The position numbers were made by a program, and so were the translations under genes. Below the pieces are notes generated by a model. The model had not been told where the DNA came from and ran no database searches. It saw only the letters and a program-made list of their open reading frames with translations. A stretch of DNA of 64,000 nt from Voacanga thouarsii. Its lineage: Eukaryota > Streptophyta > Magnoliopsida > Gentianales > Apocynaceae. The first letter of the stretch is position 1. Each line of letters begins with the position of its first letter. Positions 1 to 12,500 of this stretch are shown in pieces. The stretch is taken from contig JANUWF010003366.1 of the NCBI GenBank assembly GCA_026120185.1, positions 3,658,001-3,722,000 of the forward strand, in the 5' to 3' direction.

Positions 1-239
1 ATCCCTAAATGGAAATAGGAAGAGTTGCATGATTCATCATACTTTTGACCATTTTCATCAATGTTCTATTTTATTTCTCAACTATTCCATTCTATTGGGA
101 AGTCCCAGATGCAGTTAGCTGAGATGCTATTCTCTAATATGCTAAGTAGTCCTTGAATTTACTAAGGAGATTCATTCAACCACAACCCGATCTTAGCTTT
201 TTTTATTAGTTTGCTTGTTTGATGCTCTATCTCAACCTT

Positions 240-600
240 AAACTCTTTGAATTTATGAAAAGAGAAAGACTTGCACCTCATCAAGTAAACGTAACCAAAA
301 CGCGTATAATCATCAGTGAATGTGATAAAGTATTCATAACCACTTCAAGCTAGTGCAGACATAGGACCACAAACATCAATATAAACTAACTTTAATATTT
401 TCTTAGCCCTTTCCACCTTTTGAGTGAAGGACATTTTGATCATTTTACCCATAAGAAAAGATTCACACTGAGGCCATTCCTCCAATTTCAATAAGTCTAA
501 GGACACCTTTTGGATTAACCTCTAAATCTGATTAGGATTTATATGCCCCAATCTTAAGTGCCACAAATATGAGTATTTGATGTGGTCTTTTTCTTCTTAT
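240..600 (-). pseudogene. Ty1/copia pre-integrase and integrase N-terminal relic
   Basis: Minus-strand translation gives a copia GAG-pre-integrase region (WHLRLGH histidine pair, later a CESFLMGK segment) followed by the start of the integrase core, with YIDVCGP supplying the first catalytic aspartate and FITFTDDYTRFGYVYL after it. Stop codons interrupt the frame (for example after SALA), so this is a dead copy. It is the downstream part of the copia relic whose gag lies at 1022-1720. The rest of pol lies beyond the left edge of the window. The 600-1021 stretch between them is too degraded to assign and the protease is not recognisable. Confidence 0.75.
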
Positions 601-1021
601 TATTATTTTTCATCCGAGCATTATTTATTTAGCGCTTAATAAGATTAACATAGAAAAGATTGCCATACATGTTTCCAAAACAAATAACTTTTCCATCTCT
701 ACTGATTAAAATACTAGAATGGAAAGAAATAGAATATTTTTTATTAATTAATCTATCTCGGAACTAAAATCAAATTCTATTTAAAACTAGAAACGTATAA
801 AATATCTTTTAAAACTAGAATCATATTGCAATCAAATAAAAATTCTAAGTCTCCCACTGCTTCGTCCCATACTTGTGCTCTATTGCTTACTCTACACCAT
901 GCTCTCTTCTACTGAGTCACATTATCTTGTTAAACCCCTGCAAAGACTTACAGATATGGTCAATAACTCTATAATCAAAAATATAAGTGGATAATGATAT
1001 AACCATTAATATAGACTCTAA

Positions 1022-1720
1022 CTAAAGAATAGTACCTAAAGAGGACTTGGCCAAAAGTTCCAAACAATCTATCTTGAAGTGATCTTTCTTGCCACATTTA
1101 AAACATTTGCCCTTGGGCTTTGCTAAATTTGCATGGGCTGGGCATAGACCTTTTAGGCTGGGTCCCTGTATTGTTTTGGACATTCTTCTTCTTGAATTTT
1201 TTGGGCTAGTACCTAATTCTAGAAGAAGAACCAGAACGAGTAACCAAAACCTTTTATGCAAGCTTCATGATTTTTTCAGCAGCCTGGAGTTCTTTCATTA
1301 ATGTGGTCAAAGACATACTCAACTTGTTGATGTTATAGTTTTACTTGAATTGAGAATATAAATTTGGCAAAGTCTCAAGAACCATGTCAATTTGGCTCTC
1401 AGAATCGAATGTTACTCCTAGGACCTCGGCATCCTCAAAATGAGCATTTATATTGAGCATATGCTCACGAATTGATGCCCTCTTAGCCATCCTAATATTC
1501 ATGATTGCCCTAAGAGCTTCTCACCCTGTGGACCGGATCTTGTCAACAAACACGGTACACAACGATACATCGATATCATATGCAATAGGTATGTTCTCAT
1601 ACTTACTCTGAAAAGCATTAGATAAGGAAGCCAACATATAGCTTCCAGCTATTTCATCAGCTTTCCTCTATGCCTTCTCAGCCTCATGATCTTAGTTCGT
1701 AGAATCATCCCCAATTTCAG
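1022..1720 (-). pseudogene. Ty1/copia gag relic with CCHC zinc knuckle
   Basis: The minus strand encodes a copia Gag (UBN2-type) region: a segment reading SIREHMLNINAHFEDAEVLG, then a leucine-rich stretch with LMKELQAAEKIM, then a zinc knuckle CFKCGKKDHFKIDC (C-X2-C-X4-H-X4-C intact, near 1063-1105). Such Gag proteins package retrotransposon RNA in cytoplasmic particles. An in-frame stop precedes NYNINKLSM, so the frame is broken. It lies just inside the primer site at 1913-1925, as expected for a minus-strand element. Lineage within copia is not determined. Confidence 0.75.
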
Positions 1721-1912
1721 GATAGGGGTCAATCACAACATACTTGTACTCTTCTACAATATCTATGTCTCCACACACGAGACGTACACAATATCTACCC
1801 ATATAAAAAATCACAAAGGATCTATACAATCACAAAGATTAAATTTTTTTAATTAGTAAAGGAACAACCTTTCTGACTATTAACGCTAAGCATGTTCCTA
1901 GATTATAACCAT

Positions 1913-1925
1913 GACTCAGATACCA
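1913..1925 (-). other. Degenerate primer-binding site (initiator tRNA-Met type)
   Basis: The minus strand reads TGGTATCTGAGTC, close to the plant copia primer site TGGTATCAGAGCC. It sits two bases inside the start of the adjoining LTR, which fixes element polarity as minus. Confidence 0.6.
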
Positions 1926-1927
1926 CT

Positions 1928-2421
1928 TGAAAGGATTGTGGAAAAATAAAACTCAGTGGAAGATAGCAAATTTAAAAATTTTCACTTGTCAAAGTCTAGG
2001 AATACTTACTTTTTAGGTCACTTAGATTGAATAACTGGAGGATTTGGGTTTAATGAAATGCTTTCGTTTATCACAATTACTTGTGCCGCAAGAATACCAA
2101 ACAAACAGCGACTCCTTCACATCAAACAAGCTCACCAAAATTGGTAGCTTTTAATCTTCCAAAATATACTCAAACCTCTTATACGCTATCTACTGGTAAA
2201 AGCAGAATAATAGGTGAAGAAATAATAATATTGGAAGAGTTCTTAGAGAGCTAATTTAAAAGGAATGGAAAACCAAGAAAATATTTTTTTAAAAAAAAGA
2301 AAAAAAGCTCTTGCGGCAGAAGAAAAAAAAGCAAATGAAAAAAAAAAATGAAAGCTCTTGTAGGAGAAGTTAGAAAATCAGGCCAAGTGCTAAGGAGTTC
2401 TCAATCAAAATGATGAAGTAG
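1928..2421 (-). repeat. LTR of the left-edge copia relic (outer boundary approximate)
   Basis: The LTR begins with TG (TGAAAGGATTG) immediately outside the primer site and has no coding. The outer boundary is not certain: the sequence runs into the gypsy LTR at 2422, and no partner LTR lies in the window for comparison. It contains A-rich and GAAAAAA-type low-complexity tracts near 2281-2350. Confidence 0.5.
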
Positions 2422-5400
2422 TGTAATACCCCACATTTTAACCTTCGATTGCCTACTACTTGTGATAGGATAAGAATTCATATCAATGGCCAGAACAAAA
2501 GATGATCGGTGTAATGAAATGAATATTTTGGTATAATAACGTTTTGTTATTGAATTTGTTCTACCCGTTTCCTAAATATTTGGAAGGCTACTATTGTAAA
2601 TAAAATAAGAATTTGAGGGTACGCTGAGAATGAAAATTGATTAGTGTGATGAAACGCACATTTTGATGTGAATTATGTTATTAGAGTTATCGGGGGTAAT
2701 TTCTTTATTTCGATCGCCCTCGCGATTTTGACCTCAAATTTGACCAAACTGAGAAGGAATTGAAGAATTTAAGTATTACCATTGGATTCAGTAGAATTTT
2801 TGTATTTGAATGGTGAAATAAAATATTTTTTTCATTTCGGACCGGATTTTGGTTATTTCTGAAAAAAAAATTGAAAATGCGATTGAAAAAATGGTACGTG
2901 TGGCATTTTGTGATTGGTAGCCCATAAACATGTGTTAAATCATGAGTGGTTGCATGAAGAATTCATGCAAGATGCATGGAATTAAAGAAATACAAAATAA
3001 ATAAAGAATTATGTGTATTTTTGTGATTGGAACACATCATTTGTGGGGCCATTTAGTTAAGGTCATGTGCAATTTAATTGGCCAATATTTTGACCATGAA
3101 GAAGTGGTTGAATGACTGAAAAATAGCCAAAAAATTGGCAGTTACAAGAGAGAAAAGAAGAGGAAATTTTGAAGAAGAAAAATAAGTGAAATGGTGTGTT
3201 AAATTGTGATTGGAACACACCTACATGAATTCCACCATATATTTAATTGAATTAAAATTTTCTTGGCTGAAAATCTGATAAGATTGGTGGTGGGAAGGTT
3301 GTTATACAACCCATAATTTCAGCAGCCTTGAAGAAAGAAAAACAAGCGAAAAAAAATTAACAAAATAGAGAAAAATGTGCTAGTGTGTGTTCTTGGTGAT
3401 GTGCGTGTGTTCTTGAGAGAATCTGGGAGTAAATCACATCAAAGAGCATTATATACAAGGTAAAACCCTACCTTTCTTGAATTAAAGTTGTTGTTGGGTG
3501 AATGGTGATCGTGTTGATATCAATTTTAACATGTATTGATTTTGGATCAAAAGCTAGGGTTCATAAACTTTGTTTGTGAACTTTTTGTGTGTCAATGTAT
3601 GCCGGCTGCCTAGAAGACTTATGGATAATGTTTTGTGTGATGAATGATTGAATATTCACGGTAGTTTGAATGGTTGATCTTGGTTGATGAAATAAGGATC
3701 AAAATGGAAAGAAAATGATTGTTAATTGGTTAGAAGGATTAATTAAGTTAGCTTTTGATTGAATGAAGTGAAGTTGTGTTGAATAAACATGACTTTAATG
3801 AGTTGTTGGAATCTGAAAATTGAAGGATCAAAGCTGATTTGAAGAAATTGAATGAATTTAATGTTCTCAAGGTGTTAAGGTTAAAAGATAGTAAAATATA
3901 ACATGAATGGTTGAAGAAGGACAAACTACTGGGGCTGTTTTTGCCTCTGTACTGTGCCACGGACACCTGAACTCAGAAATGGGCTTACTTGGTATATCAT
4001 AGAGTCAAATTGGAGTTGTGGATTGAAAGTTATGTGCAAAACAAAATTGTGTGTCAAAGCAGCGAAATTTTAGAATTTTGCTTGGAAAATGAATGAAATT
4101 CGGAAGAATAATTATGTGATTTTTGGATGAAATGAATGAGAAACATGGATTTAATTCCTTATGCATGAAGGAAGGAAGGATATGGAAAAAGGAAAATGAA
4201 AGAACTGAACAAACGACGAAAAAATGATGTGAACGAAAATTGAATGTTTTTCTTAACTGTCGGCCCCGTCAGCTAAACATCAGGTACGTCGGCTAACTGT
4301 CAACTACTCTTTGACCAAACACAATTTAACATAAAAATGATGTTTGGTGTAGGTTTATCAGAAAACGGCCAACGGTACATTAGAAATGGAAGGAAACGGT
4401 GGTCGAACGGCCGTGAACGGGAAAAGTTTAAGTAGGACACGAGGTGAGTCCCTTTGATTTCTAAAACTTTTTGAAAGCTAGTATGCTCTATTTTTCCATG
4501 AAATGTTATGTTTTATACCGTTTTGGAAATTCCTGAATATATTTAATGTTTATCTAAGCAAGATTAATTTCTATGCCATTTTGGGCTTGAATGAACATCA
4601 TAATTGGCTTGGAAACCTTAATAGAAAATTAAAGAATGAATTTTGTGAATTTAATCCTTTTTTGATTAAATACTTGGGATTTTTAAAAAATAGTGATTCT
4701 TGGAAAATAATTTTCATAAATTGACTTTATTACTAGAATGCCCTTGTTGAAATATTTTATGGAAATATGATTGGAAACTTTGAGTTTATTCCTCTTTTAG
4801 TATTAGACTTCTAGATTTCATGAAATGAGTTTCTTTTGGAATTGGTTATTTGGAAAATGATCCAAATATCCTTATTTGAATGTTTTATAGAAACCTTTGG
4901 AGTTGGGTTTTCGGTAAATGACCGAAATATCCTTATTGGAACTTTTATGAACACTTTTCAAATCAGGTAAGGATAAAATGACCCGAATACCCACAAAAAT
5001 TCTTTTTGGAATCAAGTATGGGTAAAATGACCAAAATATCCTTGGAAATGACTTTTTGTGATACTCTTAAAAACTTGTTTTAATGTGTGAAAATAACTCT
5101 TTACCCTGTTTCGACACGGTTTTGAAAAATGATCTCTCGATATGAGATTGACTTTTGAAAAACAACATTTTGATCCCAAAAATTGCTTTATTAGCCTAAT
5201 ATGCCTATGGAATGAATTGATTGGCTATGTGAAGCCTATGAAATTTATTATCTGACTTGCAAGTTAGTGGGATCAATTTCTGGAAAATGATATTTTGCCC
5301 AAAAAATGCTTGTTTTAAAAATCCTGCGAGAACAAATAAACCTCTGGCATGATCAGTCAGTAGGGGTTGGTATTGGTAACATTGAGTACTCAGTAAAGAC

Positions 5401-6238
5401 TTTGATCTTTGTACTAGCCTATGTTAGAGTTAGACAACCCTAGTAACTTGCCCTAATTTTAGGGATTGTCTTACTCTAAATGGGATGATAGGACATTGAG
5501 AAAAATCATCCTAGCTAGTCGTTCAGCACTTGGCAATTGCTGTGTCTGTAGGCGCAGCTTATTTTTGAGACATTCGCTGAATACCAAGCAGAGACACTCA
5601 GTAGCATTTGACTCCTTACCGCCTCGATAGTGATTGACGTCAGGATTGGGACCCTTGACTTACGGTGGCAAGTAAAAGATTTAGTGCACTGCGGTACACT
5701 TGGTATGCTGCAGTATGCCTATTATTTATTCTCAGTAGTATGCTACGTTGTACTTATTTTCTAGCGATGCAGGTTGAGTGTTGTAGGCTGTGGTCTAGGT
5801 ACAATGTTGCGTGGCGCCGAAGGTGAAGTCTTGTGAGCTTTGCATACAAGCCGACTTTCTGTTGGAGAAGTGCTTGTGATTTGAAAATCGAGGCAATGAT
5901 TTGAAATTGAAACATAGTTTTTTTTAAAAATGATTGAGTTCTAAATAAACTCTTCTTTAGAGAGTTTTGGGAATTGTTTCCAGTAGGAAAATGATACGTT
6001 TTTCTATAAAGATTTTGTGTACTCTGTTTCTTTCATAAAACACTAGTACACACGAGACTCACTGTGTGATTTTTCATTCACACATATCTTTTGTCCTACT
6101 CTTTTGTAGGATTCAGAGTTGTATAGACTTGCAGATAGAAGGACGATACCACAATGACATCAGCATAGGTTTAGACGCTTTCTTTTTTGATTACGTACTA
6201 CACTTCTGATGTAGTATGGAGACTGTATGTATGAAATG

Positions 6239-6269
<31 letters not shown>

Positions 6270-6399
6270 TGATAGTATGGATTTGGACCTTGTATACTCT
6301 ATTGGTTCTTCGTTATAAAGACCCCTTGTCTAGGTAACTGGATGAGGCAACACCCGATTTTGATATGCTTCCACTGTTATTTTGAAGGGAGGTGTTATA
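2422..6399 (+). repeat. 5' LTR of the gypsy element (3978 bp)
   Basis: Runs from TGTAATACCCC to GGTGTTATA. It aligns along its length with 9546-13660: shared landmarks include GTTTGGTG near 4340 and 11600, TTGAGTACTCAG near 5393 and 12652, and TATAAAGACCCCTTG near 6316 and 13579. The terminal dinucleotide is TA instead of CA. No coding is seen. A 26 bp TA microsatellite lies at 6244-6269. Confidence 0.85.
6244..6269. repeat. (TA)n microsatellite
   Basis: An uninterrupted TA run inside the 5' LTR. The equivalent position of the 3' LTR (near 13520) has only a short TATATATA, so the run expanded after insertion. Confidence 0.9.
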
Positions 6400-6401
6400 A
6401 T

Positions 6402-6413
6402 TGGTATCAAAAC
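6402..6413 (+). other. Primer-binding site of the gypsy element
   Basis: TGGTATCAAAAC lies two bases after the 5' LTR and matches 10 of 12 bases of the initiator tRNA-Met site TGGTATCAGAGC. The position confirms the LTR end and plus polarity. Confidence 0.75.
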
Positions 6414-6474
6414 ATAGAATATAGAACGGTGGTATCATCATAGAAATTGATAGAACTCTTTTCATTGTGTAGGT

Positions 6475-7100
6475 ATGGAAGATAGGAATGATAAGGGCGA
6501 ACTCCCAATGGATAATCACAGCGATGATGTGAAGAGAAAGACAGGTGAGAGTTCGGGTGTGAAGAAACTTGGGAAGATTAGGACGGTCTACTAAACAGGT
6601 GTGCGGGGACGTTTCAACTTGATAGGACCCGGCCTTGGCTGCCGTCAAGCACCCCATCTCGCAGGATGCAAGTTTAACTCAGCAATGCCTATCGTTACTC
6701 CATTTGCGTGAGACCTTAGTATGGTGAGCACACCTACTCCCGAAAGGACATCGTCGCCATATGAGAGGTAGGTGGAGATTCTGATGAGGCTGATGGCAAT
6801 ATTAAGCTACATTATCAGAGTGATGATGAGGAAGATAGTAGCCCCGATAATGTAGCGTTATCTAAGGATGATGAAGAGGTATTTGGCGGGGATATTCTGG
6901 GAGTATTAGAGGACAGGATGCCAAGATTGGAGGCTGCTGAGGCAGGAGGGGATCAGGAGGTACTTGAGGTAAAGATGCTTGTGCTCGAGCTACAGGAGGA
7001 GCTGGAGATAGACCCAGATGTGGAGGCTTAGTTGATGGGGCTTGATGTAGAGAATATCGTGGATGGAAATGAGGGATTTGACACACCCAAGTCCTACATA
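6475..7100 (+). pseudogene. Gypsy Gag N-terminal region relic with acidic segment
   Basis: An ATG at 6475 opens a short frame ending at a stop near 6592. Further on, a plus-strand frame from about 6764 to 7030 is open and very acidic (SDDEEDSSPDNVALSKDDEE, then LVLELQEELEIDPDVEA) before a TAG. The position between primer site and zinc knuckle fits a Gag N-terminal half, but I do not recognise the acidic segment as a standard Gag domain. A 123-codon frame on the opposite strand (6862-7233) is its antisense shadow. Confidence 0.45.
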
Positions 7101-7439
7101 GTTTCTGGCGACTAATTAGGACCTCCCATTTTGGATAGGGATGATAACAAGTAGAAGGATAAGATGTAGATATATATAGTAGGACATGTATAGTTTGGCT
7201 AGTATATATTAGATATGGTTGTGTGCTTGGCATACAAATTTTGTACTAAGCCTGTGTTTTAACAAGAATAAATATATGTTATGTTCTTGCTATGTGCATT
7301 ATATCTGCTTTTATGTCTACTTTTGAGCAATGTTACAATTGGGTCGAGAGAAATCGAAGTGGATTTCGAGTATGAGTCAGAAAAGATATAGAAGGCCTCG
7401 ATGGCAGAAGAAAGAAATAATGCAGAAGAGAGGAGGCCC

Positions 7440-8045
7440 GAATGAAGGACAACCTCTTTTTAGATGTTTCAATTGTGTGTAAATAGGGTATAAGAGTTTC
7501 AATTACCCTCGCCTTAGAAGGAGGAGGATGGAGTTAACCTGGGGGAAACAATTAAGGGCAAAGGTCAGGACTAGGAAAAGGGAACCCAGACAAGCTTCTA
7601 CCTTTAGAACCGGACCTATCAAGCCACAAATGAATGCTTGAGTGGTTGTATTGGAAAAGATAGATAATCAAGCCATAGTAGTAGAATATACGCTCCTTAT
7701 TTTTATCATGATGCTAAAGTATTAGTAGATTCTGGCTCTACGCATTACTTGTTACCAATTCATTTCTTGACTCTATAGGAATTAAAGGGGAAGAAACTTC
7801 GTGAAATGGTTGTCAGTATCCCATTGGGGTAGCAAGTGAATAATGAGAAAATACATAAGGGATGTAAGATTTTGGTGAAGAATGAAATATTGGGAGGAGA
7901 TTTGATAAGAGAACAGATGAGTAGTGTTATGAAGTGTCCAGAGCATGACGTATTGGTAAAATATATGGTTCTAAATGAAGATTTCATATATGTACTCACA
8001 AACGACTATGATACTGTAGTTGTCATGGATTGGCTATTTCAATAA
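7440..8045 (+). pseudogene. Gypsy Gag zinc knuckle and aspartic protease relic
   Basis: At 7464-7508 the frame reads CFNC, a stop, then IGYKSFNYP: a CCHC knuckle in which the histidine and last cysteine have both become tyrosine. At 7728-7736 is the retropepsin active site DSG, within AKVLVDSGSTHYLLP. The fold continues to a DYDTVVVMDWL segment near 8010-8035, typical of the end of plant gypsy proteases. Stops interrupt it. The enzyme would have cut the Gag-Pol polyprotein. Confidence 0.8.
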
Positions 8046-8840
8046 AATGCCCAAATTAATTATAGAAATAAATTTATACAGCTTTTTGAACCAAACAACG
8101 ATGCATTGGAATTATGGATGGGAAAGAAAGTAAGAAAGAATGATTACCTTATATCTAGAGTTACGGCATAGAAATTGTTATAATATTGCTCTAGAAAGAG
8201 AAGTTGTGAAACAAGTTTCTGTATCTAAACGTGCGAAACAAGTTTCCCGAAATTGAAGCAAAAATAAGTCTTAGCATTTCCCATGGTGGATAAACCCTAT
8301 AGATATATCCTGACACCCTTAAGGAAAGATTAGGAGGAGTATTGATGTAAGAAACGAGGGTAAGATTGTATATCTCAAGATAACTAAAACCTCATGAAGG
8401 AATATAGAAGATGTTAAGCAAAGACGCAAATAAGGAGAAAGAAGAAAATCTCAAGTAAATAATGTTGAAATACTTCGAGGCCAGTATTAGATTCCAAGGC
8501 AAGTTGCCATTGAACAAGGTATTTTTACAAGGCATATCGAAGTAAGTATACAATCCATTTGCAGATCGTTAAGATGTATCGTGACTTAAAACGATATTAT
8601 TGGTGGATTGAAATGACATCTCTCAATTTGTAGCGTGATCAACAAGTAAAAGACGATCAGGAGGGCTATTACAACCGTTACGCATACAATCATAGAAGTC
8701 AGATGAAATTTCCATGGATTTCATAATGGGATTACCTTGATAGTAGGGTTAAGAGATACCATTTTCATTGTAGTGGATTGATTAAATTAACCATTTTCTC
8801 CCTATTAATTAACGGGACTCTTTGGAGGAAACTGAGTAAG
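8046..8840 (+). pseudogene. Degraded gypsy pol interior, no domain recognisable
   Basis: The sequence between protease and integrase should hold reverse transcriptase and RNase H. It is only about 800 bp and full of stops. No YVDD or FLDD box can be read with confidence in the plus frames. Most of the RT/RNase H region appears to have been lost or scrambled. Confidence 0.5.
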
Positions 8841-9210
8841 ATTTATATGTAAGAAGTAATTAGATTGCTCCAAGTACCCTTCACTCGTGTATCTGATCGT
8901 GATTTGAAATTTACTTTCAAAGTTGGGAGTAAGTAGTAACAATCGTCTAGGACAACATTGAAATTTAGCACTACGGCACACATGTAAGCAGATGGACAAA
9001 TAGAACAAGTGATTAGGACATTGGAAGACATGTTGTGGGCATGTACCTTAGATTTGGAACCATGTGGGTTGATAATTTGGCATATGCAAAGTTTGCATAT
9101 AATAATAGTTATCAGACGACAATTGGAATGGCCCTATTCGAAGCTTTATATGGAAGAAAGTGCCAATTACCTCTATATTAGGAAGAAATTAATGCTTCGG
9201 TATATTAACC
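8841..9210 (+). pseudogene. Gypsy integrase core relic
   Basis: The plus strand encodes a plant gypsy integrase segment: PFTRVSDRDLKFTFKV with a catalytic aspartate at about 8895-8903, then ADGQIEQVIRTLEDMLWACTLD carrying the region of the catalytic glutamate, then a degraded version of the usual FAYNNSYQ...PFEALYGRK stretch in another frame. Several stops and at least one frameshift lie between these blocks. This is the best evidence that the long-LTR element is Ty3/gypsy. Confidence 0.85.
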
Positions 9211-9319
9211 TTTACCAACTGTAAAATGGATTGGAATTGTAGCATATCCATTGAAATCCTCAACAAAACTACAAGAAAATTCAAATTTCGAGGATGAAAT
9301 TCCTTAAAAGATGGGAGAT

Positions 9320-9545
9320 TATAACATCCCTCTCTTGTACACTTTGACCGGTGACTACTTTATATAGAATGAAATTTGTATGAAGGCTTAAAACAAGAAA
9401 TGATCATTTCATTAAACTAAATGTTTTGGTGCGATAAAAATATTCAGGAACACAATTCAAATGTTGAGATTGTTCTACCTGTACTTTTGTACTTCAATTA
9501 ATGACTACTTTGTATAGAATGAGAATTTGGGCATCAGCCCAAAAT
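9320..9545 (+). repeat. Extra partial copy of the LTR start
   Basis: After GATGGGAGAT (a weak polypurine tract) comes TATAACATCCC, a diverged LTR start. It is followed by TGACTACTTTATATAGAATG and a GATCATTTC...ATGTTTTGGTGCGATAA segment that parallels the first 100-130 bases of the full LTR. A second TGACTACTTTGTATAGAATGAG lies at 9501-9522. The true 3' LTR then starts at 9546, so LTR-start sequence is present more than once in tandem. Confidence 0.6.
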
Positions 9546-12500
9546 TGTAATACCCCGCATTTTTACTTTCGATTGGCTACTACTTGTAATAGGATGAGAA
9601 TTTGTAACAACGGCCAGAATGAAAGATGATCAGTGTAATGAAACGAATATTTTGGTATAATAACATTTTGTCTAAACCTGGATGTAATTATTGAATTTGT
9701 TCCACTCGTACCCTAAATCTTTAGAAGGCTACTATTATTAATAAAATAAGAATTTGATGGAACGCTGAGAATTGAACATGATTAGTGCAATGAAATGCAC
9801 GTTTTGAAGTGAATTATGTCATTAGAGTTCTCGGGGGCATTTTCGTCATTTTGACCTCGCCCACGATTTTGGCCGTGAATTTGATCAAACTGAGAAGGGA
9901 TTGAAGGATTTAAGTGTTACCAATGGATTCAGTGGAATTTTTAGAGTTGAATGGTAAATTAAAATATTTTTCCATTTCGTCCCCGATTTTGGTCATTTCT
10001 GAGAAAAAATTAAAAATGTGGTCGAAAATTTGGACGTGTGGAATTTTGTTATTGGTAGCCTTGAACATGTGTCAATTTATGAGAGGTTGCATGAAGAATT
10101 CATGCAAGACTCAAGGAATTAAGGAATTATAAAATAAATAGAAGAATGATGTGTTTAATTGTGATTGGAACACATCATTTAATGAGCTATTTAATTAATG
10201 GCTTGATCAATGTAAGTGGCCAATATTTCTCCATGAAGGTGGCAGTGGAATAGCTGAAAATTAGCCAAAAAGTCGGTAGCCACAATAGAGAAAAGAAGAG
10301 GAAATTTTGAGGAAGAAAATTAAGCAAAATGGTGTGTAATTTTTCCAATTGGAACACACACACACACACACACACACATATTAACTACCACACAATTAAT
10401 AAAAAAGAGAAATTAATTGGTCAAAATTTGATGAAGAATGGTAGTGAGAAGGCTATTATACAACCAAAATTTCGGCATCCTTGAAGAAAGAAAAACAAGA
10501 GAAAAAGAAATTAACAAGAGAGAGAAAAATGTACTAGTGTGTGTGTTCTTCGGAGAATCTTGGAGCAAATCACACCAAAGAGCTTTATATACAAGGTAAA
10601 AGCTCACCTTTCTAGAATTAAAGTTGTTGTTGGGTGAATGATGACCATTTTGATGTTAATTTTAACATGAAAACATGATTTTTCATGTTTTGATTTTCGA
10701 TCAAAAGCTAGGGTTTATGAACTCTGAGTACGCTTATGTATGTCGATTGCCTAGGAGATTTATGGATAGTGTTTTGTGTGATAAAGAACTGAATTCTCAT
10801 GGTAATTCAAAGGATTGATGGTAATTCGAAGGATTGATCTTGGTTGATGAAATAAAGATCAAGTGGAATGAAGATCAAGTGGAATGAAAATTCAAGTTAA
10901 TTGGTTAGAAGGATTAATTATGCTAGCTTTTGATTGAAAGAAGTGAATTGGTGTTGAATAAGTATGACACTTGTGGGCTATTGGAATCTTAAAAATTCAA
11001 GAATCAAATATTATTTGAAGGAAAATTGAATGAATTAATGTTCTCAAGGGGTTAAAGGCTAAAGGAAATCAAAGGATAACATGAATAGTTGAATTGGAGT
11101 ATAACTATTGGGGTAGTTTTTTACCCTATATTGTGTCATGGGAGCCAAGACTCAGAAAAGTTCTTACATAGAATTAATTAAGAGTCTTACGATCGTTTTG
11201 GTATATCATAGAGACAAAATGGAGTTGTGGATTGAAAGTTATGTGCGAAACAAAATTATGTGTCAAAGTAGTGAAATTTCAGGATTTTGGTTGGAAAGTG
11301 AAGGAACTAAGGAAGAATAATTATGTGATTTTGGGAAGAAATGAATGAGAAGCGTGGAGTTAATTGCGTGTGCATGAAGGGAGGAAGGATACGGAAAAAT
11401 AAAAATGAAAGAATTGAACAAACGACGTGAACAAAAGTTGAACGTTTTCATTAACCGTCGGCCCCGTCGGTTAAATATCGGTTAGACGTCGGCTAACCGT
11501 CGAGCTCATTGGCTAAGTGTCTGCTACCCGTTGGGCACGTTAGCTAGATGTCGGCTAACTATCGGCTACTTTTTGACCAAACACGATTTAACATAAAAAT
11601 GATGTTTGGTGTTAGTTTATTAATAAACGGCCAACAGTACATGGGAAACAATGGAAACAGTAGTCGAACGAACCTCGAATGGAAAAAGTTTATTTAGGAT
11701 ATGAAATGAGTCCCTTTGACTTCTAAAACCGTTTGAAAGCTATTATGCTTTATTTTTCCATGAAATGTTACGTTTTATACCGTTTTGGAAATCCATGAAT
11801 ATGTTTAAGGTTTATCTGAGTAAGTAATATTTTTATGCCATTTTGGGCTCCAATGTGCACCATAATTCGCTTAAAAACCTTAACGGATGGTTAAAGTATG
11901 AATTTTGTGAATTTAGTCCTTTTGGATGAAATACTTGGAATTTTTTAAAAATGGTAATTTTTGGAATCGGGTATTCATAAATTGACTTTATGACTGGAAT
12001 GCCCTTATTGGAACATTTTAGGGAAACTTTGAGTTTAATCCTCTTATAGGATTAGACTTCTGGATTTCTTGAAATGAGTTCTTTTTAGAATTGGGTATTT
12101 GGAAAATGATCCAAATGTCCTTATTATAATGTTTTATGAAAACCTTTGTAATTAGGTATTTGGTAAATGACCGAAATATCCTTATTGGAACTTTTGTAAA
12201 CACTTTTCAAAGTGGGTAAGGGTAAAATGACTCAAACACCCTCGGAAAGTCTTTTTGAAATCGAGTATGGTTTAAATGACCCAAATGCTCTTAGAAATGA
12301 CTTTTATGATCGAGTACAGGCAAAATGACCCGAATACTCTTGGAAACTTATTGTAATGTGCAAAAAGAACTCTTTACCCTATTTCGACACGGTTTTAGAA
12401 AATAATCTCTCGGTGTGAGATTGACTTTTGGAAAACGACATTTTGATCCCGAAAATTACTGTATTGGCTTGATGTGCCTATGGAATGGATTGATTGGTCC

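Noticed and set aside
6313..6657. 114-codon minus-strand frame across the gypsy LTR end and primer site
   Set aside because: It spans an LTR boundary and primer site, with no known motif.
6862..7233. 123-codon minus-strand open frame rich in proline
   Set aside because: It is antisense to the acidic plus-strand segment of the gypsy interior. Its composition follows from that, and no family is recognisable.
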